The position numbers and the translations under genes are program-made. From Halopseudomonas salina (GTDB taxonomy: Bacteria; Pseudomonadota; Gammaproteobacteria; Pseudomonadales; Pseudomonadaceae): a stretch of 64,000 nucleotides of DNA. The DNA is taken from NCBI RefSeq assembly GCF_008641105.1, contig NZ_VTTI01000005.1, forward strand, positions 192,397-256,396, in the 5' to 3' direction. A model generated the notes under the pieces. The model did not search any database and had not been told where the DNA came from. It saw only the letters and a program-made list of their open reading frames with translations. Below are positions 48,089-59,920 of the stretch, one piece after another. Each line of letters opens with the position of its first letter. Positions within the stretch are counted from its first letter, which is position 1.

Positions 48089-48126
48089 CGGCCGCTGCCC
48101 CCTGAAATGGCGCAGCGGCCGTTTTC
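48089..48126 (+). terminator. Terminator between bamB and der
   Basis: CGGCCGCTGC and GCAGCGGCCG form a strong stem followed by TTTT, 23 bases after the bamB stop. der starts 34 bases later, so this may attenuate rather than fully stop transcription. Confidence 0.75.
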
Positions 48127-48160
48127 GTTTATTGCACGGTAGTCCGTGCGCGGAGTAATC

Positions 48161-49615
48161 ATGGTTCCTGTAATCGCCCTCGTGGGGCGGCCCAATGTCG
48201 GCAAGTCCACGTTATTCAATCGTCTGACCAAGAGTCGTGACGCAATTGTTGCCGATGTAGCCGGCCTTACCCGTGATCGCCAGTACGGCGAGGCGAGCTG
48301 GCAGGGCCAGCGGTATATCCTGGTCGATACCGGGGGCATCAGCGGTGATGAGCAGGGTCTCGACATGATTATGGCCGGGCAGTCCCTGCAGGCTATAGAA
48401 GAGGCCGATGCGGTCCTCTTTCTGGTCGATTCGCGCGCAGGTAGAACGGCGGCGGACGAGTTGATTGCCCAGCATCTGCGCAAGCGCAACAAGCATACCT
48501 ACCTTATTGCCAACAAGATTGACGGTGCCGATCAGGATTCGATCCAGGGTGAATTTTCCAAGCTCGGCCTCGGCTCGCCAATCGGTATTGCCGCAGCCCA
48601 TGGTCGCAACATCAATCCGATGCTCGAGATGGTGTTTGGTGAAAATGGTATTGGCAGTCTTGCCCAGGAGCCTTTGGCCGAAGGCGAGGAGGGTAAAGCG
48701 CCGCGTATCGTTGAGGCGATTGGTACAAAGATTGCGGTAATCGGCAGGCCCAATGTGGGCAAGTCGACCCTGGTCAACCGCATGCTCGGCGAAGACCGGG
48801 TGGTGGTATTCGACCAGGCCGGCACCACTCGCGACACCATCTATATTCCCTATGAGCGCTTTGAAAAGCCCTACACATTGATTGACACTGCGGGGGTGCG
48901 CAAGCGCGGCAGGGTATCGGAGGCGGTCGAAAAGTTCTCGGTGATCAAGACCCTGCAGGCGATCGAGGATTCCAACGTGGTCATCTTCGTCATTGATGCC
49001 CGCGAAGGCGTTGTGGAGCAGGATTTGCACCTGCTGGGCTTTGTGCTGGATGCCGGGCGCGCGCTGGTGATTGCTGTCAACAAATGGGACGGCATGGATG
49101 AGCGCGAGAAAGACTACGTGAAGATCGAGCTGCAACGCCGTCTGATTTTCGCCCAGTTCGCCGACCTGCACTTTATTTCGGCACTGCATGGCAGTGGCGT
49201 GGGGCTCCTCTACAAGTCAGTCGACAAGGCCTTTGCCAGCGCCATGACCAAGGTGCCGACCAATCGCATGACGCAGATCCTTGAAGATGCCGTAGCCAAC
49301 CACCAGCCGCCGGTCGTCAACAGTCGCCGTATCAAGCTGCGCTATGCGCACCTGGGTGGTTCCAATCCGCCGATCATCATCATTCACGGCAATCAGGTGG
49401 AGAACGTTCCGCAGTCTTACACCAAGTATCTGGAAAATACCTTTCGCAAGGTGCTGGGCATGGCGGGTACGCCGATTCGGGTTGAGTACAAGGGCGGCGA
49501 GAATCCCTTTGCCGATCGCAAGACAGGGTTGACCGATCGCCAGGTGAACAAGAAGCGGCGCCTGATGAGCCATCACAAGAAAGAAGAAAAGAAGCGCAAG
49601 GACAAGAAGCGATAA
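48161..49615 (+). CDS. der: Ribosome biogenesis GTPase Der (EngA)
   Basis: The 484-residue protein has two tandem GTPase domains, each with ...GRPNVGKST (near residues 8 and 195), DTGG/DTAG and NKxD motifs. A C-terminal KH-like domain and a lysine-rich tail follow. Der is needed for 50S subunit maturation. The ATG at 48161 has GGAG upstream and gives the usual [12 protein letters not shown] start. A terminator follows at 49645-49680. Confidence 0.95.
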   Translation: MVPVIALVGRPNVGKSTLFNRLTKSRDAIVADVAGLTRDRQYGEASWQGQRYILVDTGGISGDEQGLDMIMAGQSLQAIEEADAVLFLVDSRAGRTAADELIAQHLRKRNKHTYLIANKIDGADQDSIQGEFSKLGLGSPIGIAAAHGRNINPMLEMVFGENGIGSLAQEPLAEGEEGKAPRIVEAIGTKIAVIGRPNVGKSTLVNRMLGEDRVVVFDQAGTTRDTIYIPYERFEKPYTLIDTAGVRKRGRVSEAVEKFSVIKTLQAIEDSNVVIFVIDAREGVVEQDLHLLGFVLDAGRALVIAVNKWDGMDEREKDYVKIELQRRLIFAQFADLHFISALHGSGVGLLYKSVDKAFASAMTKVPTNRMTQILEDAVANHQPPVVNSRRIKLRYAHLGGSNPPIIIIHGNQVENVPQSYTKYLENTFRKVLGMAGTPIRVEYKGGENPFADRKTGLTDRQVNKKRRLMSHHKKEEKKRKDKKR

Positions 49616-49644
49616 GCCATTGGCTGTGCTGATTGAATCTGTGC

Positions 49645-49680
49645 AATAAAAAACCCGGCTCTCTGGCCGGGTTTTTTATT
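49645..49680. terminator. Bidirectional terminator between der and the old yellow enzyme gene
   Basis: AAAAAACCCGGC and GCCGGGTTTTTT surround a TCTCTG loop, with A- and T-runs on both sides. Confidence 0.92.
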
Positions 49681-49689
49681 GGGCGCGAC

Positions 49690-50805
49690 TCAGGATGCGG
49701 TCTGAACCATCGTCGGGTAATCGGTATAACCCACCTCGGCCCCACCATACAGAGTGGCCGGGTTGATCTCGTTCCAGGGCGCACGAGCCTTGATGCGCTG
49801 AACGAGGTCAGGATTGGCGATGTAGGGGCGTCCAAAGGCGATCACATCCGCCAGGCCGTCTTCCACTGCCTGTGCGCCGGACTCTGCGGTCATGCCACCA
49901 GCCAGAATCAGGCGGCCGTCATACAGCTCACGCAGGGTTTCAAGTAACGCGTCAAAACCTTCGTAGACACCGCCGACCCAATCAGGGCGATTGACATGCA
50001 AATAGGCCAGATTGCGTGTATTGAGTTCGCGCAGAAGATAACTGAACGTTTCCCTGGGGTTTGCATCGTCCACGCCGTTGAAGGTACCCATGGGGGAAAT
50101 GCGAATGCCGACCCGGCCACTGTCCCCCGTGGCCTCAATTACCGCATCGACTACCTCCAGCACCAGACGCACGCGGTTCTCGAGGCTGCCGCCGTAACCG
50201 TCGGTCCGCTGATTGCTGTTGGAGCACAGAAACTGATCAAGCAAGTAGCCGTTCGCTGCGTGCACTTCCACACCATCGAAATCTGCATCCAGTGCGTTGC
50301 GAGTCGCTTTGGCATAGTCGGCAACTATCCGGGGAAGCTCCTCGGTTTCAAGCGCGCGAGGCATGGCGGTCGGTGCCTTGTGATGACTGCCGTCAGCCTC
50401 CTGAACGTAGCACTCGGCTTTGGCCTGAATGGCCGAGGGAGCGACAGGATCAGCGCCGTCGGGCTGCAGTAGCGGGTGGGAGATGCGGCCCACGTGCCAC
50501 AGCTGCAGGAAAATACGACCATCGGCTTCATGTACGGCCTGGGTAATCTGTTTCCAGCCAGCAACCTGCTCGGCGCTGTGAATGCCTGGCGTCCAGGCGT
50601 AGCCCTGGCCTTCAGGGCTGATCTGTACAGCTTCGCTGATGATCAGGCCTGCGTTGGCGCGCTGGGCGTAATAGGTGGCGTTCAACTCATAGGGTATGTT
50701 GCCAGGCTGCTTGCTTCGCTGACGAGTTAGGGGTGCCATGATCACGCGGTTTGGCAGATCAAGGCTGCCCAGGCGAATGGGCGTGAGAAGCGGGGATCGA
50801 GACAT
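49690..50805 (-). CDS. Old yellow enzyme, N-ethylmaleimide reductase-like
   Basis: The 371-residue FMN enzyme matches the NemA/classical OYE type. The evidence is NRVIMAPLTRQRS, LQLWHVGRISHPLLQ, VEVHAANGYLLDQFL, DGYGGSLENRVRL and the late IAFGRPYIANPDLV. The HAAN active-site pair differs from the HGAH of the enzyme at 23626-24735. It reduces maleimides, enones or nitro-compounds in the family. AAGGAG precedes the start and a promoter lies at 50856-50883. Confidence 0.9.
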   Translation of the reverse strand: MSRSPLLTPIRLGSLDLPNRVIMAPLTRQRSKQPGNIPYELNATYYAQRANAGLIISEAVQISPEGQGYAWTPGIHSAEQVAGWKQITQAVHEADGRIFLQLWHVGRISHPLLQPDGADPVAPSAIQAKAECYVQEADGSHHKAPTAMPRALETEELPRIVADYAKATRNALDADFDGVEVHAANGYLLDQFLCSNSNQRTDGYGGSLENRVRLVLEVVDAVIEATGDSGRVGIRISPMGTFNGVDDANPRETFSYLLRELNTRNLAYLHVNRPDWVGGVYEGFDALLETLRELYDGRLILAGGMTAESGAQAVEDGLADVIAFGRPYIANPDLVQRIKARAPWNEINPATLYGGAEVGYTDYPTMVQTAS

Positions 50806-50855
50806 CTGGTACGACTCCTTGTTGCCTGCATCAGTGGGTGCAGAATGTGGAGTGT

Positions 50856-50883
50856 ATTATGGGGGCGACATTTCTTTTGACAA
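50856..50883 (-). promoter_or_regulatory. Sigma-70 promoter of the NemA-like gene
   Basis: On the minus strand TTGTCA (50883-50878) and CATAAT (50861-50856) are spaced by 16 bases, 51 bases before the start codon. Confidence 0.6.
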
Positions 50884-50939
50884 GCGCAGGGGATTTAACT
50901 GGATATGTCGGGGCGGCTGCAGCGAGCGAACCCGATATG

Positions 50940-50967
50940 ACGCGCCGAGCTTTTATCCCGGCGCGTT
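50940..50967 (-). terminator. Possible hairpin after leuA
   Basis: CGCGCCG and CGGCGCG form a 7-bp stem with an 11-base loop, 16 bases past the leuA stop. There is no T-run, so intrinsic termination is uncertain. Confidence 0.35.
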
Positions 50968-50982
50968 GGTGTTGGGCACCGA

Positions 50983-52653
50983 TCAGGCAGCTTGCGCTTC
51001 GGCCTGGCGCAGGGCGCGGTTGAGGGCGCTGAACAGCGCGCGGAAGCTGGCCGTGGTCAGGTTTTCGTCGATTCCAATGCCGTGTAAGGGGCGGCCGCTG
51101 TTAAGACGAATTTCCACATAGGCCGCTGCCTTGGCATTGGTGCCGGAGCCAATGGAATGCTCGTGGTAATCCATTATCTCGACCGATACGGGTAACCCTG
51201 CAACGAGTGCTTCGAGAGGCCCCTTGCCCAGCCCACGCCAGTGCAAGGTTTCGCCCTGGTTCAGGACCTCGACGTCGACGGCACTGGTGCCGTTTTCTTC
51301 CTGCAGTCTGTGTCGGATCAGCGCGTAGGGACTGGTTGCCTGCACGTATTCCCGATCCAGCAGCTCATGGATCTGCGCGCCACTCATCTCCAGGCCGAGC
51401 CGGTCAGTTTCGCCTTGCACAACCTGGCTGAATTCGATCTGCATACGGCGTGGCAGGCTGATGCCATAGCCTTGCTCGAGCAGGTAGCTGATACCACCCT
51501 TGCCTGACTGACTATTGACTCGAATGACCGCGTCATAGCTGCGGCCGATATCTTCGGGGTCGATCGGCAGGTAGGGCACTTCCCACAGGGAGTCGGGTTT
51601 GCGTTGGGCAAAGCCCTTGCGAATGGCGTCCTGGTGCGAACCCGAGAACGCGGTGTGCACCAGATCACCGACATAGGGATGTCTTGGGTGCACGGACAGC
51701 TGGTTGCACTCTTCGACTACCTTGCGCACGGCATCGATATCGGAAAAGTCCAGCTGCGGATGAATGCCCTGGGTATAGAAGTTCAGCGCCAGGGTAACCA
51801 GGTCGACGTTGCCTGTGCGCTCGCCATTACCGAACAGGCAGCCCTCGACCCTGTCAGCTCCCGCAAGAAGGCCGAGTTCTGTGGCGGCGACGCCGGTGCC
51901 GCGGTCGTTATGGGTATGCAAGCTGATCAGCACACTGTCACGGCGGCTGATGTGCCGGCCGAACCATTCGATCTGATCGGCATAATGATTGGGTGTGGCA
52001 ATTTCGACCGTGGCGGGCAGATTGAGGATGACCTTGTTGTCGGGCGTCGGCTGCCATACGTCGAGTACGGCGTCACAGACCTCTACGGCAAACTCCAGTT
52101 CGGTGGAGGTGAAGATCTCCGGCGAGTACTGGAAGGTCCATTGGGTATCGGACTGTTCTGCGGCCAGCTGTTTGATCAGGGTGGCGGCGTTGATGGCGAT
52201 GTCCACGACGCCTTTCTTGTCCTGGTTGAACACGATGCGGCGAAAGCTCGGCGCGGTGGCGTTGTACACGTGGATGATGGCTTTCTTGGCGCCACGCACG
52301 GATTCGAAGGTGCGTCTGATCAGATCTTCGCGCGCTTGGGTGAGCACCTGGATGGTTACGTCATCGGGGATGTGACCATCGTCGATCAGGCTGCGCACAA
52401 AGTCGAAGTCGGCCTTGGAGGCTGATGGAAAGGCTACTTCGATCTGCTTGACGCCAACCTTGACCAGGGTCTGGAAGAATTTCAGCTTGCGCGCAGGGTC
52501 CATGGGCTCGATCAGTGACTGATTGCCGTCGCGCAGGTCGGAGCTGCACCAGATCGGTACTTCGGTAAGCGTGCGCGATGGCCACTGGCGATCGGGAATA
52601 TCTACCGGCTCGAATGCGCGATATTTGCTGGATGGGTCTTTGAGCATGCTCAT
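50983..52653 (-). CDS. leuA: 2-isopropylmalate synthase
   Basis: The 556-residue enzyme condenses acetyl-CoA with 2-ketoisovalerate in leucine synthesis. It is of the longer LeuA type 2. It shows [20 protein letters not shown] at the metal-binding start and [20 protein letters not shown] holding the metal histidines. [20 protein letters not shown] follows, and the C-terminal part is the leucine-sensing regulatory domain. GGAAG precedes the start. It appears monocistronic. Confidence 0.94.
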   Translation of the reverse strand: MSMLKDPSSKYRAFEPVDIPDRQWPSRTLTEVPIWCSSDLRDGNQSLIEPMDPARKLKFFQTLVKVGVKQIEVAFPSASKADFDFVRSLIDDGHIPDDVTIQVLTQAREDLIRRTFESVRGAKKAIIHVYNATAPSFRRIVFNQDKKGVVDIAINAATLIKQLAAEQSDTQWTFQYSPEIFTSTELEFAVEVCDAVLDVWQPTPDNKVILNLPATVEIATPNHYADQIEWFGRHISRRDSVLISLHTHNDRGTGVAATELGLLAGADRVEGCLFGNGERTGNVDLVTLALNFYTQGIHPQLDFSDIDAVRKVVEECNQLSVHPRHPYVGDLVHTAFSGSHQDAIRKGFAQRKPDSLWEVPYLPIDPEDIGRSYDAVIRVNSQSGKGGISYLLEQGYGISLPRRMQIEFSQVVQGETDRLGLEMSGAQIHELLDREYVQATSPYALIRHRLQEENGTSAVDVEVLNQGETLHWRGLGKGPLEALVAGLPVSVEIMDYHEHSIGSGTNAKAAAYVEIRLNSGRPLHGIGIDENLTTASFRALFSALNRALRQAEAQAA

Positions 52654-52911
52654 GGTCTGCTTCCTTTTCGGCCCTTTACCTTGTGGGTCGGGCGGGTGCT
52701 GAATAGGGTGTTGTTGCAGTAAAAGTTAATAGGTGCTGGTTTTTATTGCAATGCGAGTTTTAAATTTGGCAGCAATCGCCAATAAAGAGCGTTTGGTGAG
52801 CTTTTTGGTATCTTTGGTGCGGTGTTTTGGAGGATTTTTGCGCGATCCTTGAATCGGTATGTGGTGTCGCTGCTGGGTGACCACCGCTCCCAGCCTGGCA
52901 GGATTCCGAAA

Positions 52912-52969
52912 GCCGCCGTGAATCCGTCCCTGGAGGCTTGGCGGCAGTCCCGACCGCCAGGGATGGCGG
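52912..52969. repeat. REP-like nested palindrome upstream of leuA
   Basis: CCGTCCCTGG (near 52924-52933) pairs with CCAGGGATGG (52957-52966). TGGCGG (52939-52944) pairs with CCGCCA (52953-52958) inside it. The sequence style recalls interspersed palindromes common in marine gammaproteobacteria (from memory). It lies in the 528-base gap between leuA and the M23 gene, which holds no convincing gene. Confidence 0.5.
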
Positions 52970-53116
52970 AAGTGTCGATTATGCAGGAGCAATCATCGAC
53001 CTGTTTCAGACACTTTCTGCACCCCGCCAGGCCGTGCGCTCGCCAGGCAAAGGAGTGAGGTTGAGTTTGCTGTCCAAAAGTCAAAAGCAAAACTCCTAGT
53101 GTCTCACCCCACCTTC

Positions 53117-53141
53117 GTCATTCTCGCGAACGCGGGAATCC
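53117..53141. repeat. REP-like palindrome near the M23 peptidase gene
   Basis: GTCATTCTCGCGAACGCGGG is followed by AATCC. TTCTCGCG and CGCGGGAA form an almost perfect short hairpin. The type (GTCATTCCCGCG...CGGGAATCC) is a widely dispersed proteobacterial repeat. Confidence 0.6.
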
Positions 53142-53181
53142 ATTTTGACCTTCGCACAACCCCAGCGAATCATTGGATTTT

Positions 53182-54015
53182 TCAGGGCATGAATGCGCCA
53201 ATAAAGATGGAGGGGTCTACGCGTGTATTGTTGAGGCTGACGTTCCAGTGCAGGTGTGGGCCTGTCGCTCTGCCGGTGGCGCCGACTTTGCCGACGTGTG
53301 CCCCGCGGCCGACTTCATCTCCTACCTGCACATCGATCGCCGACAGGTGACAGAACATGCTGATGAGCCCCTGGCCGTGGTCAACGAAGACGGTTTTTCC
53401 GTTGAAGAAATAATCACCCGTAAGAATCACCTGGCCGGCTGCGGGCGCTTTGATCGAAGTGCCTGTGGAGGCGGCGAAATCCAGGCCGGAGTGGGGGTTG
53501 CGCTCTTCGCCGTTGAAGAAGCGGCGCAGGCCGAAGGCACTGGATAGGCGGCCATCTACCGGACGGTCGAATAGCAGGTTGCTGGGCTGGCGGGCACTGA
53601 AAGTCTTGTAGGCGTTGATCTGTTCGTCCAGCTCGCGGTTGATGCGTTTGAGATGCTCGGGGTCGGGCGTTACGTGCTGCTGGTTTTTCAGCTTGATATG
53701 CTGCTCGGGATATTTGCGGTCGGAGACCTTGAACGCAATTTTTTGCCCGCCCTCTGTCTCGATATGCTCGGTACCGGGTTTCACCGCCAGCGGGATGCCG
53801 GCGATGGCGATCCAGCGTTGACCGTCTTCGCGTATTACCAGCAGTGGCTGGTTCTGATACTGCGCGCGGGGCGCTTCGGATTGCTCTGGGAGGGTAACGA
53901 CGGCTACGCCGCCAGGGACCGGCTTGTTCAACAGCCGGGTAATAAAGCCTTCCGCCTGGGCTGGAAGCGCCGATACGGCCAGGCAGAACAGAATGATCAG
54001 GCGCTTGAGTGGCAT
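53182..54015 (-). CDS. M23-family peptidoglycan peptidase
   Basis: The 277-residue protein has a signal peptide (MPLKRLIILFCLAVSALPAQA), an N-terminal beta domain and a C-terminal LytM/M23 domain. The zinc ligands are seen in HSGLDFAA and GPHLHWNV. Such enzymes cut peptide cross-links in the wall, or act as regulators when ligands are missing; here they are present. It lies 2 bases downstream of xseA on the same strand. Confidence 0.88.
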   Translation of the reverse strand: MPLKRLIILFCLAVSALPAQAEGFITRLLNKPVPGGVAVVTLPEQSEAPRAQYQNQPLLVIREDGQRWIAIAGIPLAVKPGTEHIETEGGQKIAFKVSDRKYPEQHIKLKNQQHVTPDPEHLKRINRELDEQINAYKTFSARQPSNLLFDRPVDGRLSSAFGLRRFFNGEERNPHSGLDFAASTGTSIKAPAAGQVILTGDYFFNGKTVFVDHGQGLISMFCHLSAIDVQVGDEVGRGAHVGKVGATGRATGPHLHWNVSLNNTRVDPSIFIGAFMP

Positions 54016-54017
54016 GG

Positions 54018-55400
54018 TTAATCCAGTAAGGGGAGGGTGTGAGGGGCGTCGAGATTGTCCTCCACGCGCAGGGCCAATCGGCCGTCGCTGAGCTGCGCCT
54101 CGACGCGCTGGCCTGGTTTGGCGTCGGCCTGGCTGCGTAGCGGTTTGCCCTGTTGGTCGAACAGAATGCTGTAGCCGCGGCCGAGGGTGGCCAGAGGGCT
54201 GACCACATTCAGAGTTTGGGCGAGACCGTCCAGACGTTGGCGCCGGTGCTGCAGATTTTGTGTCATGGCGCGGGGCAGACGCTGGTCGAGTTGGTCGAGG
54301 CGTTGGCGCAACAGTGCCAGGTGCCTGCCGGGATGCTGAGCCTGCAGGCGCGCTTGCAAACGTTCGCTGCGCTGGCCTACCTGGTTCAGATGCTGGCGCA
54401 TGCCGCGCTTGAGGCGCAACTCAAGTTCGTCCAGGCGCTGGGCTTGCTGGGCCAGGCGTTCGCCGGGATGACGCAGGCGGCGACGCAGGTTTTCCAGGCG
54501 CAGATGTTCCCGGGCCAAACGGTCACGCAGGCATTGGCGTAATTGCCGGTGGGCGCGCTCGACCTGTTGCAGCATGGCCTGTTGATCAGGGCTGAGCAGT
54601 TCTGCCGCCGCCGACGGGGTAGGGGCGCGCACGTCGGCGATGAAATCGCAGATTGAGACGTCGGTTTCGTGGCCAACCGCACTGACCGTGGGGGTTTGGC
54701 AGGCCGCCAGTGCGCGGGCGACCATCTCTTCATTGAATGGCCATAGATCCTCCAGCGAGCCACCGCCGCGGGCGACGATCAAGGCGTCGAAGCCTGACCG
54801 GTCGGCCAGTTGGAGTGCGCGGACAATCTGCGGTGCTGCGTCACGACCCTGGACTGGCGTGGGCACTACCACCAGTTCGATAAAGGGTGCGCGGCGACCA
54901 AAAACGCTGATGATATCTCTTACTGCGGCCCCGCTCGGTGAGGTAATAACGCCGATGCGTTTGGGATGCGTGGGGAGGGGGCGTTTGCGTTCAACGGCAA
55001 ACAGGCCCTCTTCCTGCAATTTGGCCTTGAGTGCATCAAAAGCCATGCGCAGTGCCCCGTCACCGGCCGATTCCATGCTGTCGACTATCAGTTGATAATC
55101 GCCGCGGCCTTCATACAGACTGACACGTCCACGCACCCTTACCTGCAGGCCGTCACTCAGCGCCATGCGCACGCGGCTGGCGTGCTGACGGAAGAAGGCG
55201 CAGCGGATCTGCGCCTTGCTGTCCTTCAGGCTGAAATACAAGTGACCGGAGGAGGGGCGGGCGAGGTTGGACAGCTCACCCTCGACCCATATCTGCGGGA
55301 ATACATCCTCGAGCAGGCTGCGCGCGCGGGCATTGAGCTGGCTGACGCTGAGCACGTCGCGTTCTTTGGTCAGGCGTTGGAACAGGGCATCATCATTCAT
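54018..55400 (-). CDS. xseA: Exodeoxyribonuclease VII large subunit
   Basis: The 460-residue protein has an N-terminal OB-fold (IWVEGELSNLARPSSGHLYF), the catalytic core (IGVITSPSGAAVRDI, DALIVARGGGSLEDLWPFN, SAVGHETDVSICDF) and a long coiled-coil C-terminal part. With XseB it degrades single-stranded DNA. It is divergent from guaB and is followed by the M23 peptidase gene. Confidence 0.94.
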   Translation of the reverse strand: MNDDALFQRLTKERDVLSVSQLNARARSLLEDVFPQIWVEGELSNLARPSSGHLYFSLKDSKAQIRCAFFRQHASRVRMALSDGLQVRVRGRVSLYEGRGDYQLIVDSMESAGDGALRMAFDALKAKLQEEGLFAVERKRPLPTHPKRIGVITSPSGAAVRDIISVFGRRAPFIELVVVPTPVQGRDAAPQIVRALQLADRSGFDALIVARGGGSLEDLWPFNEEMVARALAACQTPTVSAVGHETDVSICDFIADVRAPTPSAAAELLSPDQQAMLQQVERAHRQLRQCLRDRLAREHLRLENLRRRLRHPGERLAQQAQRLDELELRLKRGMRQHLNQVGQRSERLQARLQAQHPGRHLALLRQRLDQLDQRLPRAMTQNLQHRRQRLDGLAQTLNVVSPLATLGRGYSILFDQQGKPLRSQADAKPGQRVEAQLSDGRLALRVEDNLDAPHTLPLLD

Positions 55401-55460
55401 GCGCCCATCTTAGCCTGCTGGCGCGCTGCAGAGAATAATCGAGTTGCAATGCGATACTCA

Positions 55461-56994
<1,534 letters not shown>

Positions 56995-57124
56995 GTAATC
57001 ATTGTCTGTGCTGCTGGTGTGACAGCTGATCGAGCATGTCATGCCAGCCGGTATTTACGCCTCCGGCACTGCACAAGTACTGCTATCCTAATTTTTGCGT
57101 AACGTCCTTCAGAGAGCCTGCCCT

Positions 57125-58705
57125 ATGGTCCATCAAGATATTCATGCCCACCGCATCCTGATTCTGGACTTCGGTTCTCAGTACACCCAGTTGATTGCTC
57201 GTCGCGTACGGGAGATAGGCGTGTATTGTGAGATTCGCGCCTGGGATATGGACGAGAACGAGATTCGTGATTTTGCCCCCAAGGGCATCATTCTGGCCGG
57301 TGGGCCGGAATCTGTTCCGCTGCCAGGTTCACCGCGAGCTCCTGAGATCGTGTTCACGCTCGGCGTGCCGGTGCTCGGCATCTGCTACGGCATGCAGACC
57401 ATGGCCGAGCAACTGGGTGGCAAGGTTCAGGGTTCGGACAAGCACGAATTCGGTTACGCGCGGGTGGATATCGTCGGCAAGAGTGACTTCCTGGCCGGTA
57501 TCGAGGATCACGTGGATGGTGATGGCCTGCTCAGTCTGGACGTCTGGATGAGTCATGGTGACAAGGTCATCGAGCTACCGACTGATTTCCATATCCTTGC
57601 CAGCACCCCGAGCTGCCCGATTGCCGCGATGGGCGACGAAAAGCGCCATTTCTACGGTCTGCAGTTCCATCCTGAGGTGACACACACCCGTCAGGGTCTG
57701 CGCATGCTGTCGCGCTTCATTCTCGAGCTGTGTGCATGTGAAGCCCTCTGGACCCCGTCCAATATCGTCGAAGACGCCATCAGCAACGTGCAGGCCCAGG
57801 TGGGCAAGGATAACGTGCTGCTGGGTCTGTCCGGTGGTGTGGACTCGTCTGTGGTTGCGGCCCTGCTGCACCAGGCGATTGGCGATCAATTGACCTGTGT
57901 GTTCGTGGATAACGGCCTGCTTCGCCTGCAAGAGGGTGAACAGGTAATGGCGATGTTTGCCGAGAACATGGGTGTGAAGGTGATCCGCGTCAACGCCGAG
58001 GAGAAGTTCCTCTCGCGTCTGCTGGGTGTGACCGACCCGGAGGAAAAGCGCAAGATCATCGGCCGCACCTTTATCGAAGTGTTCGATGATGAAGCGACCA
58101 AGCTTCAGGGCGTGAAGTACCTGGCCCAGGGCACTATCTATCCTGACGTGATCGAATCAGCCGGCTCGAAGAACGGTAAGGCCCATGTGATCAAGTCCCA
58201 TCACAACGTCGGCGGGCTGCCCGACGATATGGCATTCGAGCTGGTCGAGCCACTGCGCGAGCTGTTCAAGGACGAGGTGCGCAAGATTGGTCTGGAATTG
58301 GGTCTGCCCTTCGACATGGTCTACCGTCATCCCTTCCCGGGCCCGGGCCTGGGAGTGCGGATCCTTGCTGAAGTGCGCAAGGAATACGCTGACATCTTGC
58401 GTCGTGCAGACCATATCTTTATCGAGGAGCTGCGTCGGGCCGACCTGTACCACAAGACCAGCCAGGCATTCGCTGTCTTCCTGCCCGTGCGCTCTGTCGG
58501 TGTTGTGGGCGATGCCCGCCGCTATGAGTGGGTAATTGCGCTGCGCGCTGTGGAAACCATCGACTTCATGACTGCGCGCTGGGCGCACCTGCCCTACGAG
58601 TTTCTGGAGACGGTCTCCAACCGTATCATCAACGAAATTACCGGCGTATCCCGGGTGACCTACGATATCTCCAGCAAGCCGCCTGCAACGATCGAGTGGG
58701 AATGA
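57125..58705 (+). CDS. guaA: GMP synthase (glutamine-hydrolysing)
   Basis: The 526-residue enzyme aminates XMP to GMP. The N-terminal class I amidotransferase domain has [12 protein letters not shown] (catalytic Cys) and FHPEVTHT (His). The ATP pyrophosphatase domain follows with [17 protein letters not shown], and the C-terminal dimerisation domain ends KPPATIEWE. The ATG at 57125 fits the family; an in-frame ATG 30 bases upstream is unlikely. Confidence 0.96.
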   Translation: MVHQDIHAHRILILDFGSQYTQLIARRVREIGVYCEIRAWDMDENEIRDFAPKGIILAGGPESVPLPGSPRAPEIVFTLGVPVLGICYGMQTMAEQLGGKVQGSDKHEFGYARVDIVGKSDFLAGIEDHVDGDGLLSLDVWMSHGDKVIELPTDFHILASTPSCPIAAMGDEKRHFYGLQFHPEVTHTRQGLRMLSRFILELCACEALWTPSNIVEDAISNVQAQVGKDNVLLGLSGGVDSSVVAALLHQAIGDQLTCVFVDNGLLRLQEGEQVMAMFAENMGVKVIRVNAEEKFLSRLLGVTDPEEKRKIIGRTFIEVFDDEATKLQGVKYLAQGTIYPDVIESAGSKNGKAHVIKSHHNVGGLPDDMAFELVEPLRELFKDEVRKIGLELGLPFDMVYRHPFPGPGLGVRILAEVRKEYADILRRADHIFIEELRRADLYHKTSQAFAVFLPVRSVGVVGDARRYEWVIALRAVETIDFMTARWAHLPYEFLETVSNRIINEITGVSRVTYDISSKPPATIEWE

Positions 58706-58768
58706 TCGCGCTGCGGGACCTTGTGCGGCAAAACCGGGTCTCACCTGAACAATTGAGGGAGACTGGAT

Positions 58769-59242
58769 ATGCGTGACCAAGGCAATGAGAAAACCCGGAA
58801 GAAGCTCGAGCGCCTGGCGTGGTTTCTCGACAGCTCGATCAAGGTGCCAGGCTTCAATGCGCGATTTGGTCTGGATGGTCTGATTGGCCTGATTCCAGGC
58901 GTTGGCGACGTTATCTCGGCCCTGATTTCCAGCGTGGTCATCTCGGAGGCTGCGCGCATGGGTGCGCCCAAGACCCTGTTGCTGAAAATGGCTTTCAACG
59001 TGCTGGTTGATACTGTCGTAGGGGCAGTGCCCCTGGTTGGCGATCTGTTCGATTTTGCCTGGAAAGCCAATAATCGGAATGTAAGCCTGCTTAATCGCTA
59101 TCTGGATAGCCCGCGGGAGACAGAGGTTACCAGTCGGGTTTTTGTCTGGGGCCTGAGTGCTGCGCTTCTGGGGTTGGTGGTTCTGGTTGGCTATCTGTTA
59201 GTGCTGTTACTTCAAGCCCTGTTCAATGCAGTGGGTGCCTGA
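58769..59242 (+). CDS. DUF4112 membrane protein
   Basis: The 157-residue protein has three hydrophobic segments and matches DUF4112, with LDGLIGLIPGVGDVISALIS and GAVPLVGDLFDFAWKANNRN as hallmarks. No biochemical role is known to me. GAGGGAG precedes the start. It follows guaA by 63 bases and may be read from the same transcript. Confidence 0.78.
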   Translation: MRDQGNEKTRKKLERLAWFLDSSIKVPGFNARFGLDGLIGLIPGVGDVISALISSVVISEAARMGAPKTLLLKMAFNVLVDTVVGAVPLVGDLFDFAWKANNRNVSLLNRYLDSPRETEVTSRVFVWGLSAALLGLVVLVGYLLVLLLQALFNAVGA

Positions 59243-59284
59243 GCCAGAGGGCGGTTCGTCCGGCTCAGGCGACTCGCTGTCCGT

Positions 59285-59920
59285 TTACTCCCCTGAGCTC
59301 ATGAGCTGGCTGGAGAGCTTTTGTCCCGTCCATTCGATCAGCTGGACGGCAAGGGCATCCGAAGCTTGTTTGAAAGCATCTACCACCCCGGTAATAGCCT
59401 CAGAGGCCAATGGCTGTTGAGCGATGAATGTCCTGCTGGCGAGAATGTTTCTGCTGGAGGGGTCAATCAGTCGGGCGTTCAGCTCGATGACGACAAAAGG
59501 TCCGGCGTCTGCGTATATAACCTGGAAGCGGCGTAGGTCACTACTCATGTGAATATCGGCACTGAACGAGTTTTCGTCAGTGCTCACTGCCATGAGCGCG
59601 CCGCTTTGCTCGAAGGCCTGGGCCAGATGGTCGCGCAATAGCGCGGGTGCCGGGTCGGACCAGCGGGCGCCCTTGTAGTTCTGCAGTTCGTTACCCCGTG
59701 GGTTGACCACTATGCGTGGGCTGCTGAGTACGGAGCCAGCCCGAGGTGTGCCGATGCGAAGCGAAAGCGGTAGAACGGTGTTGGCCGAGGCGCTCATGCC
59801 CGGTGCCGGCAACTGGTAGACCTTCAGGGATTCTGCTTCCGGGAAGACGGTGCACGCGGTAAGCCAAAAGGTGCTCGACAAAACGGCGCCGGTAAGTAGT
59901 TTGCGGTGGCTCTGTTTCAA
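59285..59920 (-). CDS. ABC-type transport auxiliary lipoprotein (PqiC/MlaB-operon type)
   Basis: The 211-residue protein has lipobox WLTAC (Cys23) and an ABC_trans_aux domain (YQLPAPG at the start of the mature part, SPRIVVNPRGNELQNYKGAR and DPAPALLRDHLAQAFEQSG). Such lipoproteins assist MCE transporters at the outer membrane. Its start overlaps the MCE gene stop by 4 bases, making it the last gene of the four-gene unit. Confidence 0.83.
   Translation of the reverse strand: MKQSHRKLLTGAVLSSTFWLTACTVFPEAESLKVYQLPAPGMSASANTVLPLSLRIGTPRAGSVLSSPRIVVNPRGNELQNYKGARWSDPAPALLRDHLAQAFEQSGALMAVSTDENSFSADIHMSSDLRRFQVIYADAGPFVVIELNARLIDPSSRNILASRTFIAQQPLASEAITGVVDAFKQASDALAVQLIEWTGQKLSSQLMSSGE

Noticed and set aside
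52726..53090. Small overlapping frames in the leuA upstream gap on both strands.
   Set aside because: They overlap REP-like palindromes, lack ribosome-binding sites, and have no protein-like composition.
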